Below are positions 1-7,147 of a stretch of 34,527 nucleotides of DNA, piece after piece. The DNA lies in NCBI GenBank assembly GCA_947476075.1, contig CANJPM010000010.1:1-34527 (forward strand). Direction: 5' to 3'. Made by a program: the position numbers and the translations under genes. Each line of letters starts with the position of its first letter. Position 1 is the stretch's first letter. The notes under the pieces were generated by a model that did not search any database, was not told the DNA's origin, and worked only from the letters and a program-made list of their open reading frames with translations. The stretch is from Beijerinckiaceae bacterium (GTDB lineage: Bacteria > Pseudomonadota > Alphaproteobacteria > Rhizobiales > Beijerinckiaceae).

Positions 1-201
1 GATCAAAGCAACTCACACTGACAGCAACCGGTCACGCGATCATGAACAGGTATTCGGATCGGCTCAGTAACATTATGGGCAACGATCAATTACCAACGGG
101 CATTTAACGGATAAATTACGTAACTAATTATTTAACAAGTAGATTTTTCGATTTTCATCTGCTGGGAGGAACTGCGTCCGGCTATGGGAGACGCTCGGCA
201 T

Positions 202-244
202 ACCCGAAAAAATACGGGTGTATAATCTCGTATTCGTGTATAAT
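202..244 (+). promoter_or_regulatory. Candidate promoter region with a doubled GTGTATAAT motif
   Basis: The nine bases GTGTATAAT occur at 218-226 and again at 236-244, exactly 18 bp apart. Each contains a perfect TATAAT -10 hexamer. A short inverted repeat, ACCCG (202-206) and CGGGT (215-219) with an A-rich loop, lies just upstream of the first copy. No good TTGACA-like -35 is visible at normal spacing for either copy. The second copy lies 39 bp before the start codon of the next gene. Inference: this drives the small membrane protein at 283. Confidence 0.4.
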
Positions 245-282
245 GCTCCGGTCGCTGAGAAGCAGCGATGGGAGGGATTTCG

Positions 283-606
283 ATGGCTGACCTGTCTGAT
301 ACGGATAAGAAAACCATGTTCGGCGAGAACTATAAGGAACTGGAATTGCAGGCGCAGATCGCCAGCGGCATCACAGACCGCATGAAGAGCGCCCAGGAGA
401 GCGCCGCGAAGATGGACGGGATGGCGAAAGCCGCCATGTTCTTTGGCGTCGTTTCGATTCTCATCATGGTGGCGAATTATTTCGCGACCTCGTTCCCCTA
501 CAATCAGAACCTGCAGCTTCTCGCCGCCGGCACTCTGGTTGTGTCCGTTGTTGTGAACCTGTTCGCCAGCAACAAGGCCAAGGCGATTCTGAGCGCAGGC
601 GCCTGA
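283..606 (+). CDS. Small two-helix membrane protein of unknown function
   Basis: Encodes 107 residues. The start at 283 is preferred over the in-frame ATG at 268 because GGGAGG (270-275) lies seven bases before it and would sit inside the longer version. The first 45 residues are polar and charged with helix-forming character (ELELQAQIASGITDRMKSAQES). Two hydrophobic segments follow at about residues 49-68 and 77-95, joined by a short loop (SFPYNQN), so both ends should be on the same side of the membrane. The tail is short and basic. I do not recognise a family. It appears monocistronic, with a doubled TATAAT motif upstream and a hairpin terminator just after the stop. Confidence 0.7.
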   Translation: MADLSDTDKKTMFGENYKELELQAQIASGITDRMKSAQESAAKMDGMAKAAMFFGVVSILIMVANYFATSFPYNQNLQLLAAGTLVVSVVVNLFASNKAKAILSAGA

Positions 607-623
607 ACGCTGAATGCCCCGAA

Positions 624-655
624 CGCTGGCGCGTATTGCGCGCCAGCGCCTCTTT
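624..655 (+). terminator. Hairpin terminator between convergent genes
   Basis: A perfect 10-bp stem (624-633 with 639-648, CGCTGGCGCG/CGCGCCAGCG) closes a 5-nt loop. It is followed by CCTCTTT, a modest pyrimidine tail on the plus strand. It sits 18 nt after the plus-strand gene and 18 nt past the end of the minus-strand DoxX gene, so it may serve both directions, although the minus-strand tail has few T residues. Confidence 0.55.
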
Positions 656-666
656 AAGCGACCAGA

Positions 667-1131
667 CTAAAGCTCGCGTCCCAGACGCCGGTCAAGCGAG
701 ATCGGCCCGCCTCCGCGCAGCGCGACGGCAAACAGCACCAGGCCCCACATCAGCGTGTATTCGTATCCGCGCGCGAGCCAGCCGTAACCGTTGCCCCAAT
801 AGAGATAAAACGTCAGAACGCCCATCTCGACAGCAGCTGCGGCGGCCCAGAAGCGCGTAAACAGACCAATCGTGATGCAAATTCCGCCTACAAACTCGAT
901 CAGCATCAGAACGAACGTGATTTCGTCGCCGATTGCAGCTGATTGCGGGAGCTTTTGCAGCAATTGCCCTGGCCCGCCGCTGCGGCCAATCTTGCCCCAG
1001 CCATGAATCGCCAGATTAAGGCCCACCGCGATCCGCACGATCACCCACGAAAGGGGAATCGCGTGGTCGTAAAAGCGGGTAAGCCCGGAAAATAACAGCT
1101 TCGGCTCAATACCGTCGCGCGTTGCTGACAT
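667..1131 (-). CDS. DoxX family membrane protein
   Basis: Encodes 154 residues with about four membrane segments (roughly 27-47, 68-90, 92-110 and 124-142). The segment WVIVRIAVGLNLAIHGWGKI followed by the EFVGGICITIGLFTRFWA stretch is the usual DoxX/DUF417-like pattern of a short four-helix inner-membrane protein. Family members are linked to thiosulfate:quinone oxidoreduction in archaea and to redox or stress complexes in some bacteria, but most are uncharacterised, so no reaction is assigned. The ATG at 1131 has GGGAG nine bases upstream. It is divergent from the Bug receptor gene at 1333. Confidence is high for the family and low for the function. Confidence 0.8.
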   Translation of the reverse strand: MSATRDGIEPKLLFSGLTRFYDHAIPLSWVIVRIAVGLNLAIHGWGKIGRSGGPGQLLQKLPQSAAIGDEITFVLMLIEFVGGICITIGLFTRFWAAAAAVEMGVLTFYLYWGNGYGWLARGYEYTLMWGLVLFAVALRGGGPISLDRRLGREL

Positions 1132-1332
1132 GTTTCACTCCCTGTCGTTTTTTCTGATTGTCTATTTTTGGGAACCTATCTGGATCCCGGAACAAACACC
1201 AACGCGAGGCGTAGACGTCCCAACGCCACACCGCCACGCTCCCGGAAGTTTGGGAATCATGCCGCGCCGGGTTGTCTGGCTCACCATCTTCCGCCTAGAA
1301 CGGGGCGTTCAAGCTCCAGGGAGGGAGACCTA

Positions 1333-2379
1333 ATGAGCACTTCAAATCGAACACTCACTGCGCTTTGCGCCACCGCTGGTCTGGCCGCAGGCCTTGTGGC
1401 GGCGCAGCCGCTTCACGCCCAGAGCGCCGACTTCTACGCTGGCAAGACGATCACCCTTCTCATCGGCGGCGATGTTGGCGGCGGTTATGACGTCTACGCC
1501 CGTTCCATTGGTCGCCACATGGGCAAGCACATCCCCGGCGCGCCCAATATCGTGCCGCGCAACCAATTGGGCGCCGGCAGCGGCACTGCGGCGGCGGCCA
1601 TGTACACCACCGCCCCCAAGGACGGCACATGGATTGGCGCAATTTTTCCCGGCGTCATCATCGGACCGATTTTGGACCCCAAGCCGCAGACGCTGTTTGA
1701 CCCCACCAAATTTATCTATCTGGGCAGCGCCGACAGCGGCACCCGCGTCTGCGTCACAGCGGCGAATTCGAAGATCAAGACCTTCGAGGACGCCCAGAAA
1801 AACAAGTCGATCATGGGCGCCAGCGCAGCCGGCGGCTCGACCCGCGATTATTCCTTCATGATGAAGAATATCGCCGGGGCGCAGATCGACGTCATCAGCG
1901 GCTACAAGGGCACGGTCGACGTATTTCTGGCCATTGAGCGCGGCGAAGTGGACGGCATGTGCGGCCTCGACTGGTCGAGCCTGAAATCGCAGCGTCCCGA
2001 CTGGCTGCGCGACAAGAAGATCAACGTGCTGGTTCAAACCGCGCTCGACGAGGAAGCGGAAGTCACACGTCTCGGCGCACCGCCGATGTGGAAGTTCATC
2101 AAGGACGACATCGACAGAAAAGCGGCGGAGCTTGTGGTCAGCCAGCAGGTGTTTGGCCGCCCCTACATTCTGCCGCCGGGCACGCCCGATGCGCAGGTGA
2201 AAATCTTGCGCGCCGCGCTGGACAAGACCTTCAACGATCCTGATTTCAAGGCCGACGCCGAGAAGTCTCGCATCGACATCAGCCCCAGTTCAGGCGAAAA
2301 GGTGCAGGCTCTCGTGACAAGCATCTTCGCGACCTCACCGGAAGTCGTGGAGCGCGCCAAGCGCATCATTCAGCCCTAA
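1333..2379 (+). CDS. Periplasmic Bug/TctC-type solute receptor
   Basis: Encodes 348 residues. The start at 1333 follows a strong GGGAGGGAGA Shine-Dalgarno. An in-frame ATG at 1168 would add 55 residues in front of the signal sequence and is rejected. Residues 1-29 form a signal peptide ending PLHAQ. The mature protein begins with the family pattern FYAGKTITLLIGGDVGGGYD, then a NIVPRNQLGAGSG stretch matching the ligand-loop region of tripartite tricarboxylate transporter receptors. PYILPPGTPDAQVK near the C-terminus is also typical. Such receptors capture organic acids or similar solutes for TctAB permeases, but no tctA or tctB lies nearby. A YeeE-type permease gene follows after 21 nt, suggesting co-transcription. 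The substrate is unknown. Confidence 0.85.
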   Translation: MSTSNRTLTALCATAGLAAGLVAAQPLHAQSADFYAGKTITLLIGGDVGGGYDVYARSIGRHMGKHIPGAPNIVPRNQLGAGSGTAAAAMYTTAPKDGTWIGAIFPGVIIGPILDPKPQTLFDPTKFIYLGSADSGTRVCVTAANSKIKTFEDAQKNKSIMGASAAGGSTRDYSFMMKNIAGAQIDVISGYKGTVDVFLAIERGEVDGMCGLDWSSLKSQRPDWLRDKKINVLVQTALDEEAEVTRLGAPPMWKFIKDDIDRKAAELVVSQQVFGRPYILPPGTPDAQVKILRAALDKTFNDPDFKADAEKSRIDISPSSGEKVQALVTSIFATSPEVVERAKRIIQP

Positions 2380-2400
2380 CCATCAAGGCTTGAAGCCAAC

Positions 2401-3609
2401 ATGTCGTCAGCGCCAACCGCGCCTTCGAGCGCCCGCAATCGCACGGTCGTCGCCGCTCTGGCGGCGATCATCGCGCTTGGAATCGTCGTCACGCAAACGC
2501 AGGGTCCGCGCATGGCGGCGCTCTATGTGGTGGGCGTTGCGCTGGGCCTTACGCTCTATCATGCGAGCTTCGGATTCACCGCCGCGTTCCGCGTGCTGAT
2601 GGCCGATGGGCGCAGCGCCGGCGTGCGCGCGCAGATGGCGATGCTGGCAATAGCGGTGGCGCTGTTCTTCCCGGCGCTGGCTTTGGGGCAGATCTTTGGT
2701 CAACCTGTGGGCGGCTTCGTGCTGCCCGCAGGCGTTTCTGTCGCAATCGGCTCGTTCCTGTTTGGAATTGGCATGCAATTGGGCGGCGGCTGCGGCTCGG
2801 GAACGCTGTTCACGGTCGGCGGCGGCAGCACGCGCATGGTGCTGACGCTTGTTTTCTTCATCATCGGCTCGCTGATCGGCGTGGCGCATCTGTCCTATTG
2901 GCAGGCCTTGCCGTCGCTGCCGCCGATCTCCCTGGTGGATTCGCTGGGGCTTGCGCCAGCTTTGGCCCTTAACCTCGCAATCTTCGGGCTGATCTGGCTC
3001 GGGGCCCGCGCGATTGAATTGCGCGCCCACGGCAAGCTCGATCCTGTCTTCACCCGTTCAGAGGCGCCATTGGGCTCGGTCCTGCTGCGTGGTCCCTGGC
3101 CATTGCTGGCGGGCGCCGCGCTGCTGGCGACGCTGAATTTCGCCACTCTTGCGCTGGCCGGGCGTCCCTGGGGCATCACAGCAGCGTTCGCGCTCTGGGG
3201 CGCCAAGACGTTGCAGACGCTGGGTGTTGACGTCGCCCAATGGGCGTCGTGGTCTGACGATTGGTCGCGCAATGCGCTGGCCTCCAGCGTTCTGTCCGAC
3301 GTCACCTCGGTGATGGACTTTGGCTTGATTCTGGGCGCGTTCGTCGCCGCTGCTTTTGCTGGCAAGTTCAGGCCGACGCTGAGCGTCCCCACGGGGCAGA
3401 TCGTGGCCAGCGTGATCGGTGGGCTGTTGCTTGGATATGGCGCGCGCATTTCCTATGGGTGCAACATCGGCGCGTTCTTCAGCGGCGTCGCCTCCGGCAG
3501 CCTGCATGGCTGGCTCTGGATTTTGTGCGCCCTGCCCGGCAACTGGATTGGAATCGCCCTGCGCCCCGCCTTTGGTATGCCGGTGGAGCGCACGCTTCGC
3601 GCGTGCTGA
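2401..3609 (+). CDS. YeeE/YedE-type membrane protein, putative sulfur-compound transporter
   Basis: Encodes 402 residues, almost entirely hydrophobic helices (about ten or more). Two Cys-containing motifs mark the YeeE/YedE (DUF395, TsuA-like) family: IGMQLGGGCGSGTLFTVGGG in the first half and ISYGCNIGAFFSGVASGSLH in the second. Equivalent cysteines line the thiosulfate path in the structurally characterised TsuA protein, so uptake of thiosulfate or another sulfur compound is the family-based guess. The start at 2401 has only a weak Shine-Dalgarno, consistent with translational coupling to the receptor gene 21 nt upstream. A YeeE protein paired with a Bug receptor is unusual; see findings. 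Confidence 0.8.
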   Translation: MSSAPTAPSSARNRTVVAALAAIIALGIVVTQTQGPRMAALYVVGVALGLTLYHASFGFTAAFRVLMADGRSAGVRAQMAMLAIAVALFFPALALGQIFGQPVGGFVLPAGVSVAIGSFLFGIGMQLGGGCGSGTLFTVGGGSTRMVLTLVFFIIGSLIGVAHLSYWQALPSLPPISLVDSLGLAPALALNLAIFGLIWLGARAIELRAHGKLDPVFTRSEAPLGSVLLRGPWPLLAGAALLATLNFATLALAGRPWGITAAFALWGAKTLQTLGVDVAQWASWSDDWSRNALASSVLSDVTSVMDFGLILGAFVAAAFAGKFRPTLSVPTGQIVASVIGGLLLGYGARISYGCNIGAFFSGVASGSLHGWLWILCALPGNWIGIALRPAFGMPVERTLRAC

Positions 3610-3642
3610 CGCCGGACGGGAAGCGGACAATAGAGCGCCATT

Positions 3643-3664
3643 GGCGGGGCTTTAAGGCCTCGCC
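3643..3664 (+). terminator. Possible weak terminator hairpin after the YeeE-type gene
   Basis: GGCGGGGC (3643-3650) pairs with GCCTCGCC (3657-3664) with one mismatch around a TTTAAG loop. The tail TGTGTTG is poor in T, so intrinsic termination would be weak. It lies 34 nt past the stop codon. Confidence 0.3.
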
Positions 3665-3820
3665 TGTGTTGCAGCGATGCAACAGCTGACAAAGACCCTT
3701 CGCGCCGTCGATCAATTCCTCCGTGAACAGGTTGCGTCGTCTGCCTGCAAGGTGCGATCACTCTCATCAAAGCGACGCATTATGATCATTCGCGCGTCGC
3801 GCTACGTTTCAGGATGCGCC

Positions 3821-4414
3821 ATGTCGTTTCTCAAAGCATCGTTATTCACTGCAGCTGTCGTCGGCAGCTTGTTCACAGCCAATGCGCAGGCTCAGGAAAG
3901 CGCCGCCGAGTTTTTCTCGGCCTCCTTCAACAGAGGCGGCTTCAACAACTTCAGCAGCCGTCCGCAGCAATCGGCCATTCCCCGTCAAGTCGTGCTATTC
4001 ACGCAGAGCTATGCCCCCGGGACCGTCGTCATCTCAACCAAAGAGCGCCGGCTATACTTCGTGATGCAGGATGGCAAGGCCGTGCAATATGGCGTCGGCG
4101 TCGGTCGTCCCGGCTTTGAATGGGGCGGCGTGAAATCGGTCACCCGCAAGGCCGAATGGCCCGGATGGACGCCCCCGCCGCAGATGTTGAAGCGCCGTCC
4201 CGATTTGCCGCGCTATATGAAGGGCGGACCGGAAAACCCGCTCGGCGCCCGCGCTATGTATCTTGGCTCGTCGCTTTACCGCATCCACGGCTCAAACGAG
4301 CCCGACACCATCGGCCAGGCAGTCTCCTCCGGCTGCATACGGATGACAAACGAAGACGTGACGGACCTCTATGAGCGCGTGCGCGTCGGCGCCCGCGTCG
4401 TCGTGCTCCGCTAA
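3821..4414 (+). CDS. Secreted L,D-transpeptidase (YkuD domain)
   Basis: Encodes 197 residues from the ATG at 3821, which has AGGA six bases upstream and gives a compact signal peptide ending ANAQA. In-frame ATGs at 3677 and 3782 lack a recognisable ribosome site. The YkuD catalytic domain occupies about residues 65-197. VVISTKERRLYFVMQDGKA opens it, and the active-site pair is His156 (HGSNEPDTIG) and Cys172 (SSGCIRMTNEDV). These enzymes act in the periplasm, forming 3-3 cross-links in peptidoglycan or attaching outer-membrane proteins to it; the sequence does not show which. The gene stands alone and ends in a strong terminator at 4443. The context does not identify a partner. Confidence 0.9.
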   Translation: MSFLKASLFTAAVVGSLFTANAQAQESAAEFFSASFNRGGFNNFSSRPQQSAIPRQVVLFTQSYAPGTVVISTKERRLYFVMQDGKAVQYGVGVGRPGFEWGGVKSVTRKAEWPGWTPPPQMLKRRPDLPRYMKGGPENPLGARAMYLGSSLYRIHGSNEPDTIGQAVSSGCIRMTNEDVTDLYERVRVGARVVVLR

Positions 4415-4442
4415 AAGCCGCCCTCGGCGAGCGTTCTCGATC

Positions 4443-4468
4443 AGGCCGCCCCACCGGGCGGCCTTTTT
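4443..4468 (+). terminator. Rho-independent terminator
   Basis: A perfect 9-bp GC stem (AGGCCGCCC at 4443-4451, GGGCGGCCT at 4456-4464) with a CACC loop is followed directly by TTTTT. It lies 29 nt after the L,D-transpeptidase stop codon. Confidence 0.9.
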
Positions 4469-4515
4469 CTTGAGACCGACAACGCGCCTCTCGCCAAGCG
4501 CTGTATTCCCACGTA

Positions 4516-4521
4516 TATAAT
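4516..4521 (+). promoter_or_regulatory. Candidate -10 box of moaA close to its start codon
   Basis: A perfect TATAAT hexamer ends six bases before the moaA ATG at 4528, and no Shine-Dalgarno lies between them. Transcription starting about seven bases after the hexamer would begin at or next to the ATG. No clear -35 hexamer is present at 16-18 bp spacing. Confidence 0.35.
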
Positions 4522-4527
4522 AAGTCG

Positions 4528-5565
4528 ATGAACATCCACGCAGCCCAGCCCTCCGCGCCCGGCAAAATGGCGCCCCTGATCGACCCGTTCGGCCGTGCAA
4601 TCACCTATGTGCGCGTCTCGGTGACGGATCGTTGCGATTTCCGCTGCGTCTATTGCATGTCTGAGGACATGAATTTCCTGCCCAAATCGGACCTGCTGAC
4701 GCTCGAAGAGCTGGATCGGCTGTGCAGCGCCTTCGTAGCGCGCGGCACCCGCAAATTGCGCATCACCGGCGGCGAGCCCTTGGTGCGTCGCGACATCATG
4801 AAGCTGTTTCAGGGCCTCTCGCGCCATCTGGACAGCGGTGCGCTGGAAGAGCTTACCGTCACCACCAACGGCTCGCAGCTTGCCCGTTTCGCCAAGGAGC
4901 TTGCTGCTTGCGGCGTCAAGCGCATCAACGTCTCGCTCGACACGCTGGACGAGGCGAAGTTTCGCGCCGTCACACGCTGGGGCGATCTGTCGAAGGTCAT
5001 GGCCGGCCTTGACGCCGCGCAGGCCGCCGGCCTCGACGTCAAGATCAACGCCGTGGCGCTGGCCGGCGTCAACGAAGACGAATTCCCCTCGATGGTGCGC
5101 TGGGCGCATGGTCGCGGGATGGACCTCACCTTTATTGAGGTGATGCCGCTGGGCGAAATCGACGCTGATCGCGTCGATCAATATCTGCCGCTCAACCGCG
5201 TGCAGGCGCAGCTTGCGGAAGAATTCTCGCTGGAGGGCAGCGATTACCAGACCGGCGGTCCTGCCCGTTACGTGCGCGTGAAGGAGACCGGCGGCCGGAT
5301 CGGCTTCATCACGCCGCTCACCCATAATTTCTGCGAAAGCTGCAATCGGGTCCGCGTCACCTGCACCGGCATGCTTTACATGTGCCTCGGCCAGGAGGAC
5401 GCCGCCGATCTGCGCGCGCCTTTGCGCTCCAGCCAAAACAACGATCTTCTCAACGCCGAAATCGAGCGCGCCATTTTGCGCAAGCCCAAGGGCCACGATT
5501 TCATCATCGACCGCACCGCCAGCGCGCCCGCCGTTGGGCGTCATATGAGCGTGACGGGTGGGTGA
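4528..5565 (+). CDS. moaA: GTP 3',8-cyclase MoaA (molybdenum cofactor biosynthesis)
   Basis: Encodes 345 residues, normal for the family. MoaA is a cytosolic radical-SAM enzyme that, with MoaC, converts GTP to cyclic pyranopterin monophosphate, the first step of molybdenum cofactor synthesis. The N-terminal radical-SAM cluster motif CDFRCVYC has Cys36, Cys40 and Cys43. [11 protein letters not shown] is the SAM-binding GGE motif. The C-terminal cluster ligands are Cys269, Cys272 and Cys286 (CESCNRVR...C). The protein ends in the conserved Gly-Gly tail. The start at 4528 lacks a Shine-Dalgarno; the Met at residue 14 is an alternative. An EamA permease gene follows after 21 nt. No other mo genes are in the window. 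Confidence 0.95.
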   Translation: MNIHAAQPSAPGKMAPLIDPFGRAITYVRVSVTDRCDFRCVYCMSEDMNFLPKSDLLTLEELDRLCSAFVARGTRKLRITGGEPLVRRDIMKLFQGLSRHLDSGALEELTVTTNGSQLARFAKELAACGVKRINVSLDTLDEAKFRAVTRWGDLSKVMAGLDAAQAAGLDVKINAVALAGVNEDEFPSMVRWAHGRGMDLTFIEVMPLGEIDADRVDQYLPLNRVQAQLAEEFSLEGSDYQTGGPARYVRVKETGGRIGFITPLTHNFCESCNRVRVTCTGMLYMCLGQEDAADLRAPLRSSQNNDLLNAEIERAILRKPKGHDFIIDRTASAPAVGRHMSVTGG

Positions 5566-5586
5566 CCACCTGCGCGCCTCAAGCGA

Positions 5587-6483
5587 TTGGCGCGCGCTTT
5601 GAACACGCATCTCGTCACCAATCTTGTCGCCGCCAATCGTCGGGGCATGATCGCAATGGTGGGCGCGGTGGCTTGCTTCACCACCACTGACGTTCTGATG
5701 AAGTCAGCCACGCAGACCCTGCCCGTCTCGCAGGTGCTCGCCACGCGCGGACTGATCGCGGTTTCCATCATCCTCACTCTCTTGAGCGTGAACGGCGGCA
5801 TGAGGCATTTTCGCGCGCTGGCGCAGAAGCGCGTGTTGCAGCGGACGTTGTTCGAGACCTGCATGATCCTGAGCTATGTGACCGCGTTGAGCATGGCGCC
5901 CTTCGCCAATGTGTTTAGCGTCCTGCAAGCGGCGCCCATCATCATCACGGCCATTGCCGCCTTCCGGGGCGAAAGCGTCGGACCATCGCGCTGGGCCGCC
6001 GTATTCGCGGGCTTTGCCGGCGTCGCTCTCATCGTGCGCCCCTCGCTGGACGGCGTTGACATCGCGATGGGACTGGCCTTGCTGGCCGCCTTTCTTGTGG
6101 CCGCGCGCGATCTGACCACACGCACCATTCCCGCCTCCGTCCCCTCGCCGATGGTGACGCTGGCGACGACGCTGGGCAGCACGGGAGCTGGTCTGGCGCT
6201 GGCGCCTTTCGAGCACTGGCGCGCGCCAGATGTTGCGACATGGGGCTTTTTGCTGGGCGCCGCCGTCACGGTGGCCCTCGGCAATTATGCAATTATCCAG
6301 GCCTATCGCCAGGCGGAAGCTTCTGTCGTCTCGCCGCTTCGCTATATCGGCGTGCCTGTCGCCATTTTCTTCGGGTTCATCGTCTGGGGTCATGTGCCTG
6401 ATGCGCTTGCGTTAGTTGGCATCGCGCTCATCGTCGGTTCAGGGCTTTACACCATGCGACGTGAAACCTTTTGTAAACCCTGA
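5587..6483 (+). CDS. EamA/DMT superfamily permease
   Basis: Encodes 298 residues with about ten hydrophobic helices arranged as two EamA repeats. GMIAMVGAVACFTTTDVLMK opens the first, and a similar glycine-rich stretch (TWGFLLGAAVTVALGNYAII) begins the second half. DMT permeases export or import small metabolites; the substrate cannot be read from the sequence. The listed start is TTG at 5587; an ATG at 5647 would start right at the first helix. The preceding moaA stop is 21 nt away, so the two are probably co-transcribed, although no functional link is known. Confidence 0.8.
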   Translation: MARALNTHLVTNLVAANRRGMIAMVGAVACFTTTDVLMKSATQTLPVSQVLATRGLIAVSIILTLLSVNGGMRHFRALAQKRVLQRTLFETCMILSYVTALSMAPFANVFSVLQAAPIIITAIAAFRGESVGPSRWAAVFAGFAGVALIVRPSLDGVDIAMGLALLAAFLVAARDLTTRTIPASVPSPMVTLATTLGSTGAGLALAPFEHWRAPDVATWGFLLGAAVTVALGNYAIIQAYRQAEASVVSPLRYIGVPVAIFFGFIVWGHVPDALALVGIALIVGSGLYTMRRETFCKP

Positions 6484-6540
6484 CTAGCGAGAGCCATCCG
6501 TTGATGTTACTAGAGCCAGACTACGGACTGAGGGGTCCGG

Positions 6541-7113
6541 ATGTCTCACAAAAGAGGGGGTTCTATGTCGCTAATGCTTGGCCTCAGCAGGGGTATTGAC
6601 TGGTTCAGCGAAGCGATAGGCAAAGCCATGATGTGGCTGGTGCTGGTCGCGGTTCTCGTTTCTTCCGGTAATGCGCTTCAACGCTATATGTTTAACCGCA
6701 GTTCCAATGCGTGGCTTGAGGCGCAATGGTACCTGTTTGGCGCCGTCGTTTTGCTGGGCGCCGCCTATACTCTGAAGAAGAACGAACACATCCGCATTGA
6801 CATCGTCACCGCCGGCCTGTCGCAGAATGTGCGCAACTGGATCGACGTGCTCGGCCATATGCTGTTCCTGATCCCGCTCTGCCTGCTGATGTTGTGGCTC
6901 GGGGTTCCGTTTTTTATGCGCTCTTTCGCCTCGGGCGAAATGTCATCCAGCGCCGGTGGGCTCATCGTGTGGCCTGCAAAATTGCTGGTTCCGCTGGGCT
7001 TTGCAATGCTGCTGGCGCAAGGCGTTTCGGAACTCATCAAACGCGTCGCCTTCATGCGCGGCCTGATTGATAATCCGACGCCCGGATCCGGCGGCGCTCA
7101 CGCACCTGAATAA
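6541..7113 (+). CDS. TRAP transporter small permease subunit (DctQ family)
   Basis: Encodes 190 residues with four membrane helices (about 29-47, 58-82, 98-125 and 142-164). The central WLEAQWYLFGAVVLLGAAYT and KKNEHIRIDIV stretches are the family signature. DctQ partners DctM to form the membrane part of a sodium-driven TRAP importer for carboxylates or sialic acids. Two starts are credible: 6541 (GAGGGG five bases upstream) and 6565 (GAGGGGG four bases upstream); 6565 gives the usual N-terminus. The large subunit gene follows after 34 nt. No receptor gene is adjacent. Confidence 0.9.
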   Translation: MSHKRGGSMSLMLGLSRGIDWFSEAIGKAMMWLVLVAVLVSSGNALQRYMFNRSSNAWLEAQWYLFGAVVLLGAAYTLKKNEHIRIDIVTAGLSQNVRNWIDVLGHMLFLIPLCLLMLWLGVPFFMRSFASGEMSSSAGGLIVWPAKLLVPLGFAMLLAQGVSELIKRVAFMRGLIDNPTPGSGGAHAPE

Positions 7114-7147
7114 CATTTCTTTTTTTTCACGTTTGCATGAGGCGAAC

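Noticed and set aside
1168-1332. 55-codon N-terminal extension of the Bug receptor
   Set aside because: It would place a long Arg-rich segment before the signal peptide, and the strong ribosome site is just before 1333.
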